Source: Isoetes taiwanensis | Lineage: Eukaryota > Streptophyta > Lycopodiopsida > Isoetales > Isoetaceae | Length of the DNA: 64,000 bases | NCBI GenBank assembly: GCA_021234155.1 | Contig: JAJEKV010000097.1 | Span: 2,647,477-2,711,476 of the forward strand | Reading direction: 5' to 3' | Shown: piece after piece, positions 1 to 9,895 of the stretch | How positions within the stretch are numbered: the stretch's first letter is position 1 | Layout: each line of letters opens with the position of its first letter | The notes under the pieces: generated by a model | Seen by the model: only the letters and a program-made list of their open reading frames with translations | Told to the model about the DNA's origin: nothing | Databases searched by the model: none | Translations under genes and position numbers: made by a program

Positions 1-46
1 TGATCGAACTTGATCATCTGCCTTGCAGGAAGGTCCACCTTTTCCA

Positions 47-192
47 AAGCTAGTCAACTGACTATCCGCTTTGCTGGAATAACCACCTTTCTTTCTAAGC
101 TAGTCACCTGACTATCTGTTTTGAAAGGATTTCTTCAACCACCTTTCTTTCTAAGCTAGTCACCTGACTATCTGCTTTGAAAGGATTTCTTC
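47..192. repeat. 56-bp tandem repeat in LTR-element leader
   Basis: Bases 81-136 and 137-192 are two 56-bp copies differing at one base. A third, partial copy of the central module (AAGCTAGTCA, CTGACTATC) sits about 50 bp upstream at 47-75. It lies in the presumed untranslated leader of the minus-strand LTR element. Confidence 0.8.
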
Positions 193-666
193 TAGGCTGG
201 TAAACTTACCATCCACCGACAATTCTAAAAAATCCGCTTACGTCTTTTGCATACGCTTGCCCCCTTCTAAACTCTAGAGCAATATTCATTTAAAAAAGAA
301 AACTCTTTTCTTAACTCAAATCAAAACTATGCTCAGTTAACTAGTCATCACAATCATACACAAACTTGTTTAATTTACTTATCTTTCAGATGATCATTTG
401 CAAAGCATGCTTTTCTTGCTCAATATCTTCCTTCTAGACTCCAACTACTGAGGACAATCTTTTATCCTTTTCGTCTCCTGTCCTTTCTTACTTCCCTGCA
501 TCAAGAACAACAACAATTTCTTCCTTCCATCTCTGAGAGTCTGTTAAACCAACCGATTAACCTCTCTGGAACTTTCTAGTCATTAGGTAACATCGAATTG
601 GCTAATTCAAAGTCTCAAAACGTGTTAAAAGCTTAACACAGAATTATTTTAACAGGATCAACTTAC

Positions 667-678
667 GCTCTGATACCA
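667..678 (-). promoter_or_regulatory. Primer-binding site, initiator methionine tRNA type
   Basis: Exact TGGTATCAGAGC on the minus strand, complementary to the 3' end of plant initiator methionine tRNA, next to a CA-ending LTR terminus. It would prime minus-strand cDNA synthesis of the element occupying 1-1080. Confidence 0.6.
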
Positions 679-1144
679 CTTGATACAAACTGTCTTTTCT
701 ACCTGTAAAACTAGCAGTCACAGTTAATCCAAACAACTTTAAAACCCGGGAACAGGATCTTCTGGCACAAATTCACCACCCAACCGGGCTCAGATTTGCA
801 AACACTGCAAAGGATCTTTGTGGCTCTTCCCAAAACTGGGAATTCTGCTGTTCAACTGAACAACTTCTCTGGGATCAACTGTGGATCATAAAGACTTGGT
901 TACAACCCTGTGATGTCGCTGCCGCAGTAATTTGTGACCCCGTCACCTTTTCGCCTATTACTCCCTCATCCGAATGAACTATGGAATGTGCCACCCCAAT
1001 TCGGAAACTAGACTCCGAGCCGGTTCCAACGAGCTAAAGGTCGCTTCAATCAGAGCTCTTATTGCGGAGATATGAATATGAATATGAATTAAATCATGCC
1101 CACTTAGGACCTTGAAGGTCATGGAGCAAAATATACAACATTGT

Positions 1145-1982
1145 TCATAGTTTTAGAACTAAAGAGAGATGTGTTTCCACATTTTTGAGATAAAGACCAA
1201 GTACCATGGGATCTCTTTCTAACAAAGAAGAAAAATTAACCTCAGTAGTTCGAATCTTCACATAAGTCGGGCAAACCAGGAATGCATGGGCTTCGTCTTC
1301 AACCATGTTCATCTCACAAGCCTTGCAGATTCTTTCCTCCTTTGGCATCTTAGACCATCTCCCTGTTTCCATATGTAGCCGGTGAGAGCTCGTTCTATAT
1401 CTTGCAATGTATTGTTTCAAATATCTGGGGATTTGAGCTTTCAAGTAATCTTGTTCACAATACACCAGTATAGGATTTACTTCTGAAATGTATGAGAGCA
1501 TCACGAGAACCTTTGGTGACCCAAAGCCTCTCCACAACATGTTTGGACAAGATCACGGGCACCTACTTGATGTCGGCAACCCGATCCAAGGATATCCCCC
1601 CAGATTCTGCCCATTGACAAGCATCCACGTACCACCACGATGTAGTGGATCGTGACAAAGCAAGTTTGGATAATCGCCCATCCTGTTTGCTTTTGAATTA
1701 CGGTAATGAAATTAAGTGTAATGCGATACAATGCTTCGGCTTCAAGAGGAAGCATGCCCGCTTCGGGCACAGCGATGTCGCATAAGGAATTTGAGATTTG
1801 ATTCCTAACTCCTCTTGAAGGAAGATTTTGAGAACCCTTTTTAATTGAGACCACTGTTGCAAAGAGATACTGGGACCCCATATGGGCGAACCAGAGAGGA
1901 GCACCGTCTGCACCAGAGTCTTGAACAAAATCTTTTTGAGGCACCAGTCTGTGAGAGAAGCTTTATGGCACTTAGATAACAT
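1145..1982 (-). pseudogene. LINE ORF2 C-terminal domain with Cys/His finger
   Basis: The 1982-1698 frame contains LLSGSPIWGPSIS, a motif found downstream of RT in this LINE type. A shifted frame supplies LPLEAEALYRITLNFI (inside 1501-1944). The 1540-1145 frame ends with a finger-like CKACEMNMVEDEAHAFLVCP, a CCHC-type arrangement comparable to the zf-RVT domain. At least two frameshifts occur. Together they finish ORF2. Only about 60 bases separate the last stop from the presumed simple-repeat tail. Confidence 0.65.
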
Positions 1983-2033
1983 CTTTGTCTGAGCTGCCTT
2001 GCCCCCCTGAATCCGTTTCCTGATACATTCCTT

Positions 2034-3373
2034 TTAATTGTACTTAGCTGAAAATTCTAGCCCCAAATACTTATAGCTGCCTACTGTCTCTAGAACCTCA
2101 GACTTGTACGTGAAAATTGGCCGATTAACCGTGCCCACTACCATGATTTTAGACTTTGTCAAATTTACATGCATGTGCCTTAGATCACAGAACGACGCCA
2201 GGTTATCCAAATGAGATTGTAGACCTTCCGGTTTGTCTGCTATCAATACTACATCATCTGCATAAAGAAGAAGTTGCGCAAGAAAATTACCTAGAATGGA
2301 GCCTGAAAAACCTCTACTGCCTAGCCATTCTTCTAGCTCGTCGATGTACAATCCAAACAAGGTTGGAGACAACGGACACCCCTGGCATACACCTATGGTG
2401 CTCTTAATTTCCTCATCCAGATTGACTGATAGCTTTACCAACACCTCTGAATATAATTGGGATATGGCCCCTCGTAATTGCTTCGGTAAGTATCAAAAGC
2501 TTTCGTGAAGTCTATGAAAGCTAGATAAAGAGCCTGCCTTGGATTTTTTGCTTTCTCCATCAACACACGCAAGCTCAGAGCGTGGTCTAGTGTGCAATGA
2601 TTCTTCCTGAAGCCCGCCTGGCATTTTGCTCTCTTTCCGGTCTCGTCAGCCCAGAAGCTAAGTTTCTTTTCTAGTAGGCTGCCTAACAGTTTTGAAAACG
2701 TGCTGCCAATCAAGATGGTCCGATAGTTTCGTACATTATTCTTATCACCAGATTTATGGATGGGGAAGACTCTATTCGTCTTCCATTCCTGGGGCAGACC
2801 TTGCCTAACAGCCTGATTCAACAATTTTGTCATCACTTTTAAGGCCACATCACCACACCATTTTAACAGTTCCATGCTAAGTCCTTGCATGTCTGCTGCC
2901 TTCCCATTTTGCATGTTGCTGAGCGTGGCTCTTACATCACACTCTGTAAACAGGTCTTCATCCACCTCCTCAATACGCATACCATCAGCCTCGTGAGCAT
3001 AAAGCTCCTTGAACATAATTAGCATTTCTGCGGGATCCAGTTCTGATTGTTTAGGCAGTGGTGACATTTATTTCCAGAAGGTTTTTGGGTGACCACAAAA
3101 CCACTCCTACAACTTGTGTTGCCTCTGTCTGAGATAGGTTCTTTTCTTCCTTCTGATGAGATCGTTGTACCATTTTGGCTTACACAAGCATCCGGGCTGC
3201 AACTTCGTCCTTGCTAGGCGACATTCTGTGTCCCACCATCCATTGCTGCCCGATCGTCTCCTTTTGATGCACCCAAATACATCCACGGATGCTGCCTGTA
3301 TGAGATCCGAGAACCTCGTGGTGTCTGCCACGGTATCCCCTGCCCAAGTATTATCGGAGATAAGTTCTTCCAA
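2034..3373 (-). pseudogene. LINE ORF2 reverse transcriptase, frameshifted
   Basis: Three successive minus-strand frames make up this region. 3373-3107 is the endonuclease-RT linker (SNGWWDTECRLARTK). 3067-2435 holds RT fingers and motif A (WKTNRVFPIHKSGDKNNVRN, then AFIDFTKAFDT). 2444-2034 holds motif B (GVCQGCPLSPTLFGLYIDEL) and motif C with the catalytic YADD (LLYADDVVLIADK). A frameshift right after motif A, near 2440, separates the catalytic aspartates. The frames overlap by only about 10 bases, so one indel explains it. Length and motif order are normal for LINE RT. Activity is not possible from this copy. Confidence 0.85.
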
Positions 3374-3779
3374 CCGGCTAAGCGTGTTGGGAACTTTTCA
3401 CGTAATCTAATTCAGTCTAGATGTAAAACTTGTCTGTGGTGCATGGTGTTGGTAAGTCCCGGACAACTCAAAGCACAACGGCACATGATCTGATTACGGT
3501 AGCTTATCCATCACCACAAAATCATGCCGCGAGTTATGTTTATTTGCCACCAAATAGTCAAGCTGTCTTTGGACCCAAAGTGGTTGAAACATGTGTTTCT
3601 ACTTGAGTTTGGAAATGGCGGTGCCATTTAATATCTTCATGTTGCAAATTGTACCTAGTTCCAGAAATGATCCCCATATTGTTTTTTACGAGAATCGGTG
3701 ATTGTCTATGGTATGGCATATCATCCTCTTCTATCAATCGAACCTCACATAAAGAACCTGCAAAGGATGTTGTCTGCAA

Positions 3780-4261
3780 CGTTTTGGTTCTGGCGTTGAA
3801 ATCGCCAACAAGTAGAACCTCCCCCTAAATCCGCGAGTTTGCGGGGCATCCTTGCATAGGTCATGAAACGGTTTGATCTCGCATAATTCCCATGATCATT
3901 ATATGTGCATATTCAATGGAGCAAAATAGCACCTTTGCAATGTACATACTTTGGATGGACTTTGTTTTCTGTGCGGATCCACAAGCTTTGGTTTGTGCGC
4001 ATGCTTAGAGTGGACGCTGACATTATGGGAAATATCAGATTTAGCATAAGCTGCAACACCACCATACCCTCTTCCTGCGCCTGGGCCTTTCTCGTTCCAT
4101 ACACTTCCCACAATTTGGAACCCTTGCAGATCTGGAAGAGGATGTCCTTGATGTTCCCAAGTCTCAGATAGGAGTATTATATCCATGTCTTGCCATACCA
4201 GGGCTGCAGCCATCATCTTCTCTTGCGATATGCCACGGACATTCCATGCCAACACCTTCAA
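3780..4261 (-). pseudogene. LINE ORF2 endonuclease domain (EEP family)
   Basis: The frame starting at 4261 opens with MKVLAWNVRGISQEK and continues to ILLSETWEHQG, the two N-terminal motifs of apurinic-type LINE endonucleases (the W-N-x-R-G strand and the catalytic Glu in S-E-T-W). A G-rich stretch (GAGRGYGGVAAY) follows. The open frame ends at 3899, then continues in shifted frames through about 3560, where C-terminal endonuclease pieces with a decayed GDFN/H core may lie. The enzyme would nick target DNA to prime reverse transcription. It directly follows ORF1. Confidence 0.65.
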
Positions 4262-4273
4262 GGTCCCGAGTCC

Positions 4274-4958
4274 CTAGTCTCTCCTTCGTTTTGTAATGAC
4301 TGCTTTCCCTGTGTTATTCAGGAATGCCACTGTCCCATTTGCCCTTGCTTCCTTTACCTTAATCCATTCCCGCCTTCGGGCTTCCTGCTGTGCAGGAGTC
4401 AAATCCTGGTCTAACCAAATTGCATGGCCTTTCAGAATGCCGCAGTTTTGCAACACCCTTTCCTTAGCTTCTACTGTTCTAAATTTCACCAAAATTGGTC
4501 TTTTAGGGCCCTTGCCTATTAGATGCGCGATTACGCGGGGCTCATGCAAATGCATGGTGTCCTTGAAGAAATGCTTTCTGTAGTAGCTGATATATCCTCG
4601 CCATCAATCTCTTCCGGGCTGATATCTTAAGATTTAGGGCCCTTACTTCTTAAGTCAAGTTTTTTTGAGGATAATCGATCTTGATGCAAAATCATTTGCT
4701 CCTTGGTAGTCTCGGCTACCAGATCGGCCAATTTGGTGCGGTTCTTCAATGGTGTCTTGTAATTTAGAACTTGGTTCAGAGTAGGCTTCAAAAGCAAGTT
4801 TTTCAGTTCAACATTAGAGAATGTAATTCCTTGTTTTGTGAGCTAAGATCCTTGACATCCTACCGGAAGGCTGCGCACTTCATCTCTTAATTCGGTAATT
4901 CGCCATCAATCTCCTCCTCCTCATCACAGGAGGAGGAAGTGGCCTTCCTCCGACCCAT
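4274..4958 (-). pseudogene. LINE ORF1 protein, L1 ORF1p-like, frameshifted
   Basis: A start at 4956-4958 opens with MGRRKATSSSCDEEEEIDGE, a basic then acidic N-terminus, but the frame breaks soon after. The intact C-terminal piece (4274-4555, 93 residues) contains RPILVKFRTVEAKERVLQ and later LTPAQQEARRREW. This resembles the RRM plus C-terminal domain of animal-type L1 ORF1 proteins (Transposase_22), which bind element RNA and act as nucleic-acid chaperones. Many angiosperm LINEs instead carry a DUF4283/zinc-knuckle ORF1. The region between 4555 and 4900 has coiled-coil-like composition but several frame breaks. Family assignment rests on pattern recognition, not an alignment. Confidence 0.6.
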
Positions 4959-5401
4959 TTTAAATAGAACCCTAAAGGTTGACTTCCGCGGCTTAGGCGG
5001 CAAGGCACGGCGTGACGCATTACACACTGAAGTTTTACGTTCTGTTTATATCTCTCTGCGACTTGCCTTTTTTAGCATGCATGGCCTTTTTCTTATATTA
5101 AAATAGCTTCTTCCTTTAACTCCACGACACATCTAGATTTCAAAATGATGTTTAACACCTTTGCCTCTGTGTTCATCTCTGCAAATCCTCTGAGCCACTC
5201 CCCCGAGCTTGTGCCGTAACAATTAAACTCATACTATATCAGATAACGTAGAAAAAGTGCTAATTTTAAGAAGTGCTCAAAGAAAGCGCGAAAACTAACC
5301 TGATTTCAGGGTGTCGCGTTTGCTGACGGCGGTCTTCATTTTCTCTAAAATTGGAGGAGGTATCGGCGGACATCGGCGAGCGATATATATATAGCGTCAC
5401 G

Positions 5402-5560
5402 GGGTATTTATTGGCGTATTTATGGGGCATTAATGGGTTTTATTAATGGTGGCGTGTTTATTGGCAACATAAATTATGGCATATTTATTGGCGACGATGT
5501 ATTTATAAGCGGGATTAATGTCGATGGCGCATTTATGAGCAACGGCGCTATTTATGGCGG
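5402..5560. repeat. Degenerate short-period GGCG-TATTTAT repeat
   Basis: A run of imperfect units built on GGCG followed by TATTTAT, ATTAATG or CATTTAT (for example GGCGTATTTAT, GGCATATTTATT, GGCGCATTTATG) recurs about every 20-35 bases across 160 bp. It sits just upstream of the LINE 5' end. It could be the start of the LINE promoter or an independent satellite remnant. No open reading frame covers it convincingly. Confidence 0.55.
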
Positions 5561-6483
5561 GGTCCAGGTAAAGTAGTGCACGTATGAGAAAATTTTTGAA
5601 TCCCGCCATCATGATGGAGGAGACAACTTTTAAAAAAATGTACCATGAAAGTGACACTTTCCAAAACGGACTCCATGAAGTTAATGCGGTGAAAGTGACA
5701 TTTTCGAATTAGTGTTTAGCCCGACCCGACAACATAAATGCGGGGAAGTCGGTACCCTAAGACACCTAGCGAGAATTGACCCGCCCAATTCTTGCCCAAT
5801 TCTTGTCCAGAGCAAGAACATAATTCAAATTCAAAAAGCGTGGATTTGGTTGCATTGCAATTCTTGCAGCAAGAAGTAAAGGCGCTTCCATTTCATATAT
5901 AGCGCTGAAGGTTTTGAGGAGGCTGGGCACTTCACGGGCCGATCACCCTTGTGGATCGTCGGTCTGGTGATCGGCCTTGTCGGGCTTCAAAGACTTAACG
6001 GTTTGTTTATTCGATCCACGGCAAGGAAGGCAAGCTCCATTTCTCTCTGTATTTGTTCTTTCTTCATGCGACTATGGCAACAAGTAGCGATTCTCCTTAA
6101 AAATACATCTTCGTTCGAATCTGGGTTATTATTTGCCTCTAAAAGTATGTTTGCAATGTAAGTTACTTATGATTATTGCTATGATGTGATTCTGTCTAAT
6201 ATTACAACTGCGTACAGTCTAGAAGGTTGCTTAGCTATCATAGTGAGTGCTCTGATCTTCTAGTAAGCCCGTTAAATGCTGGTGCCTAGTAAATACCTAA
6301 TCCGATTCACTAAATGCTATATATCGCTACCTTGCAATGTTCAAAGCCAAAGACGCAGCTTCTCGATAAAATCGCGACTGCGATCTCTCGCAAAAATGCC
6401 ACTATTAACTCTCTAGGAGATCACGAATGCATTCCTTCTGAGCATTATCTTGTGACAAAAGGCCAATTGCTTCACATATCTGC
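5561..6483. other. No confident gene; upstream flank of DUF7869-like copy 1
   Basis: Short open frames at 5949-6161 and 6314-6502 show no recognisable motif. The stretch holds a few palindromic bits (TGATCGG repeated near 5940-5975) but no clear promoter. The right edge may hold 5' exon or UTR sequence of the degenerate gene that becomes recognisable at 6484. Confidence 0.4.
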
Positions 6484-9309
6484 ATGGGCTGTCATTGCTT
6501 GATGGTTGCAGAAGGGAAGGTGCATGATTTCATCAAGCATCACAATTTGCCCTTGCCTGAAGGATGTGTAGTTGTGTCCCTGGAACGTATTCTGGAAGAA
6601 GAACTCCCGTTGCCGTATCCTAAAATAGAAATCGGGATGCTATTGGACCCCAAAGGTGCCTTTATTTTATGGCCCACTGAGGACATGGCTAACATAGCAA
6701 CCTTCTACCCCCCCAGCACAGATCAGGCGCATAACATGGCAAGAACCCGTGGAGCAGATTCATCCATGTGATGCGGACGTCCCTAAAGCTATTTCAAGGG
6801 ATGACCTTATCGATCGTGCATGTACGCTGATGCGTGAATGCTCAGACATCCCATATGCCACAGGCGTGATTGTTTTCGCTGACCCCAATCACGCCATTTT
6901 GGATATGCAGTTGGGCGAAGATTGTATAGCTGCTACCATAATGAGCCTGCAGCCTATGCCAGAGAAGCCATCGATGAGGTGTCAAGCTTGTGCTGAAACG
7001 CCAGAAATGCATGACTTAGTCAGATGGAAGACTTCTCTTGTGCTGGTTGATAGTGTCCCTATATCGAAGCTTATAACGGCTGTAGTAGAGGAGGACAGAG
7101 ATCTGGAACAGTATGCAATAAAGCCAGAAATAGCTCATGGGAGAAAGAGGCCATACAATATGGTAAATCGAATGCCGAGATCACCTCCCCTCCCCACTAA
7201 ATGTGAAAGGAAAACCACGGCCAGTGTTGTCTTAGACTTCAAGTCTTCATTGTGTTGCTTGAGGAGGTGTTGTGCCAGCGTTTCTTCTAGTGAGATTATA
7301 CAAATGATAAAATTCTATTGGAACATGAAAGCAGCTAATAGGACTGCGTTTGCTTACAATATGCTAGATGTTTGTTTAGTTAATGGGCAGGTCAAGAAAG
7401 TCATATTAAATAATAAGGAAGTTTGCTTGAAAGCATGGCATAGGGTCTACGGCATACCAATATCTACTTTCTACAAGTGGAGAAAATTTTTCTTGGGTGG
7501 TCACAGAGTAGCTGAGCATGGGAATACGGGGTCCAAAAAAATAAGATCTCATACACTGACAGGTAGTGAAGTGCTATCTATGTACGTAGACAAAAAATAT
7601 GCCTCATAGATCCAAAATCATAGTTGATGGTGTGAGGGAGAATGTGAGAAGGCTACCTTCTGTCTTGACCAAGAAGGACATAAATTTAGAAGTTGATGCT
7701 AGTGTGATAGACATGACTAGAAAGCATGTTTCTTCGTCCTCTTTCTTGAGCGGATGTAAGGAACACCATTCAGAGGTAGCAATAGCTAAAAGAATTGCAT
7801 TTTCAAAGTGTAATACCTGCATTGTCATAAAAGAGAAAATGGCAAAGACAAGAGATCCAATGGAGAGAAGGGAGTTGCAAATGGAGAGGAAGTCCCACAT
7901 GGACCCGGATCTCATGCAGAGGTCTTTACTAGGCCTCAAGAGCATTGTCACACCGTTTCTCGAAAGCAGTGCCCTTATTATCATACAATTTATAAAATGG
8001 AACAAAACAAGACAATGATACCTAGGGTCAAGAAGCTAGCAAAATCAGTGTGGAGGGGTGAACGGTTAAAAGTTAGCGCGACTGGTGCACTGATGCATGG
8101 GCATGGCACAGGTGCATTAGGTCATTTCTCAATCGACCTTTGGAAGGATGATTCGAATTTTCATGTTGGTTTTTTGAATCATGCTATCAAAACTTTGGAG
8201 AATACCACTGAAGACAACTGGGGCCATTTGAGAGAAGAAGGTCGCCCTGAGTGCATTTGTGGATCAACACTTCTTAATAGCATGGGGTTGAAAACCAAAA
8301 ACTCCAATAAAGATCGGGCCATGACTTTCTAGCACCACTCCAAAATGCTCAACTTAAGAAGCTACCTGGGAGGCTATACTTGCAGTTAGACAACTGCTCA
8401 GGCCAGAACAAGAATAGATATCTCTTCTCTTATCTTTCCTATCTTGTTTGGTTGGGTGTCTTCGAACAAATACAGCCAGGTTTTATGATGGTTGGAAATA
8501 CCCATGATGATATTGATGCACTCTTTGGTAACTAGTCCACTTTAATGCGCAGGTCGGATGCACTTACTATTCCAGAGCTAATGCAACTCTTTCGAGAATG
8601 TAGCACCAAGGCACCAATACTATACCTTGTTGTTAGAGGTTCCGATTGGAAGTCTTTCGTGAAAGGACACATTCCTTATAAAAAGGGTCGCTTGATTGGT
8701 CATTTGAAGCCCTTATTGTTCAAGTTCTGCATGAAGGATGGGTGGCCACTAATGTATTACAAGATGAGACCAGGCCATTAAATGGTTTATTTGACATGGG
8801 TATTCGGATGTGGAAAGCCAATGACAATAGTGTGTCCATGATATAGATTGGCTCTCCAGTCTCAGGAAGTTTTATGCAAGCCTAAAGGACATAGATGCTT
8901 TGAGGTCGTCATTGCAACGCATATGATGCATTGGCTAATATCTCTAGGATGGGGAATGAACTCATGGTCCAATTCTTACATGAGTGAAGCTATTGACTAC
9001 CGGGTCTGATCCGATGCGTGTCCTGGGGATATTCCCTCCGCGCAATACTGAAACATGAGCTTCCGGCCTCAAACGAGGCAAGAACTATTAGCCGAGGCAA
9101 ATACAATTATGGTTGATGAATACAATGCTCTCCCACCTTACGTGGGACCGCAAAGGATAAACCTAAAAATACAAATACCTGAAATATTCCACCTATATCA
9201 AGATGTCCGAAAGGCATGTTCTTGGTTGTTAGGCGGGAGATGCGTGTCTGCATGGGTAGTATATGCGCGAAGAGGACCCTTCAGACAAGACCCGCTGTGG
9301 CGACCATAA
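6484..9309 (+). pseudogene. DUF8039/DUF7869-like transposon-related gene, copy 1
   Basis: Successive plus-strand frames give one collinear, frameshifted protein. 6484-6771 (CLMVAEGKVHDF, LPEGCVVVSLERIL, GAFILWPTEDM) resembles the DUF8039 domain seen beside plant transposases. 6749-7609 ends in WHRVYGIPISTFYKWRKFF and a HGNTGSKK motif, a DNA-binding-like segment. 7599-8018 carries CNTC plus a charged helix (KTRDPMERRELQMERK). 7997-8332 has AKSVWRGERL. About 8335-8781 has the DUF7869 hallmarks LQLDNCSGQNKN (Asp at 8388) and MMVGNTHDDIDALF. 9055-9309 is the C-terminal TRQELLAEA and LPPYVGPQ region. A TAG at 8533-8535 follows the His-Asp motif. The fold is probably RNase H-like; function is unknown. 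A second copy lies at 58.4-60.8 kb. Confidence 0.65.
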
Positions 9310-9384
9310 TGGATATTCGCATCATAATAACATTATACTCCCTATGTACAAAAGATGGTCGTCACACGGATGCAAAAGGATAGT

Positions 9385-9455
9385 TGCACAAAAGTGATTT
9401 AAACTCACAACCTTCCAATTGCAAGTCACACACCCTTGCCAAGTGCGCTACTAAT
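9385..9455 (-). repeat. tRNA-related SINE-like fragment
   Basis: On the minus strand the sequence runs TAGCGCACTTGGCAAGGGTG to GGTTGTGAGTTTAAATC, with spacing and order like the A box and B box of a Pol III promoter. B-box conservation is imperfect and there is no acceptor stem, so it is not a functional tRNA gene. I read it as a decayed SINE head immediately 5' of the gypsy promoter region. Confidence 0.45.
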
Positions 9456-9489
9456 ATTTATTGAAGACATTCCTTCATGTCTTCTTCAT

Positions 9490-9895
9490 ATGTGGGACTA
9501 TCTCCGTAAGGCTCTAGAATATTCTAGAACGAAATGCATGTGCAACACTTTGGTGCGATCTCATCTATTGAGTGGCGCGATCCCGACCGTTGGCCTAGAT
9601 ATATAAGGGGCACCTCCTTCTTGTCGAACCATTCGGTTCAACGCCAGCCTTGAGCCTTCTAGGCATCCGCTTGTTCCTCGCTTGCCAGCCGGGCCATTGT
9701 ATTCTTGATTCCCGCTCATATATCGCATTCTTTTGCCGATCTTGGCATATTTCTTCCGTATTTTTAAGCGTATTTTCCGTATTTTTCTTTTTTTTCGTAG
9801 ATTTATGGCGGTTTGAACCGTAATCCCTTCACGGTTCTTGCCTCGCTTCCCGATCCTAAGCATTTGTTTTGCTAATATTTGGTGATTTTATATCT
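9490..9895 (+). promoter_or_regulatory. Heat-shock-element/TATA promoter and leader of a gypsy element
   Basis: Bases 9517-9529 read GAATATTCTAGAA, a perfect three-unit heat shock element (nGAAnnTTCnnGAAn). A TATATAAG box lies 70 bp downstream (9600-9607), then a pyrimidine-rich leader reaches the gag ATG at 9896. A small GAACCGT/ACGGTTC hairpin sits near 9830. Since gypsy gag follows, this is most simply the U3-R-U5 part of its LTR, giving heat-inducible expression as in the Arabidopsis ONSEN copia element. A PBS and LTR ends are not identifiable and no second LTR is present, so the LTR interpretation is inference. Confidence 0.5.

Larger units (their letters stand above)
1..1080 (-). mobile_element. 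Edge of a minus-strand LTR retrotransposon (leader, PBS, LTR)
   Basis: On the minus strand the 12-base motif TGGTATCAGAGC (667-678) matches the primer-binding site for initiator methionine tRNA used by plant copia elements. Two bases beyond it, in the upstream direction of the element, a sequence ends in CA (position 681 on the plus strand begins TGATAC), as expected for the 3' end of a 5' LTR. I therefore read 681 to about 1080 as LTR and 1-666 as untranslated leader or internal DNA. No gag frame is visible in 1-666. The outer LTR end is not resolved because a LINE begins near 1080. Copia is the likely superfamily from the PBS, but no coding domain confirms it. Confidence 0.5.
1080..5330 (-). 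mobile_element. Degenerate non-LTR retrotransposon (LINE), near full length
   Basis: The minus strand carries, in order, ORF1 (4958 to 4274), an endonuclease (4261 to about 3780), a linker (3373-3107), reverse transcriptase (3067-2034) and a C-terminal domain with a Cys/His finger (1982-1145). This order is diagnostic of an L1-type LINE. Frames change several times, so the copy is dead. The 3' end is probably the short TTCATA repeat at about 1075-1095 (minus sense), read as a simple-repeat tail rather than poly(A). About 370 bases upstream of ORF1 (4959-5330) could be the 5' UTR. Target-site duplications were not found by eye. It appears to have inserted into or beside the LTR at 681-1080. 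Confidence 0.8.

Noticed and set aside
1-192. CRISPR-like repeats
   Set aside because: Only two to three contiguous 56-bp tandem copies without unique spacers, in a plant retroelement leader.
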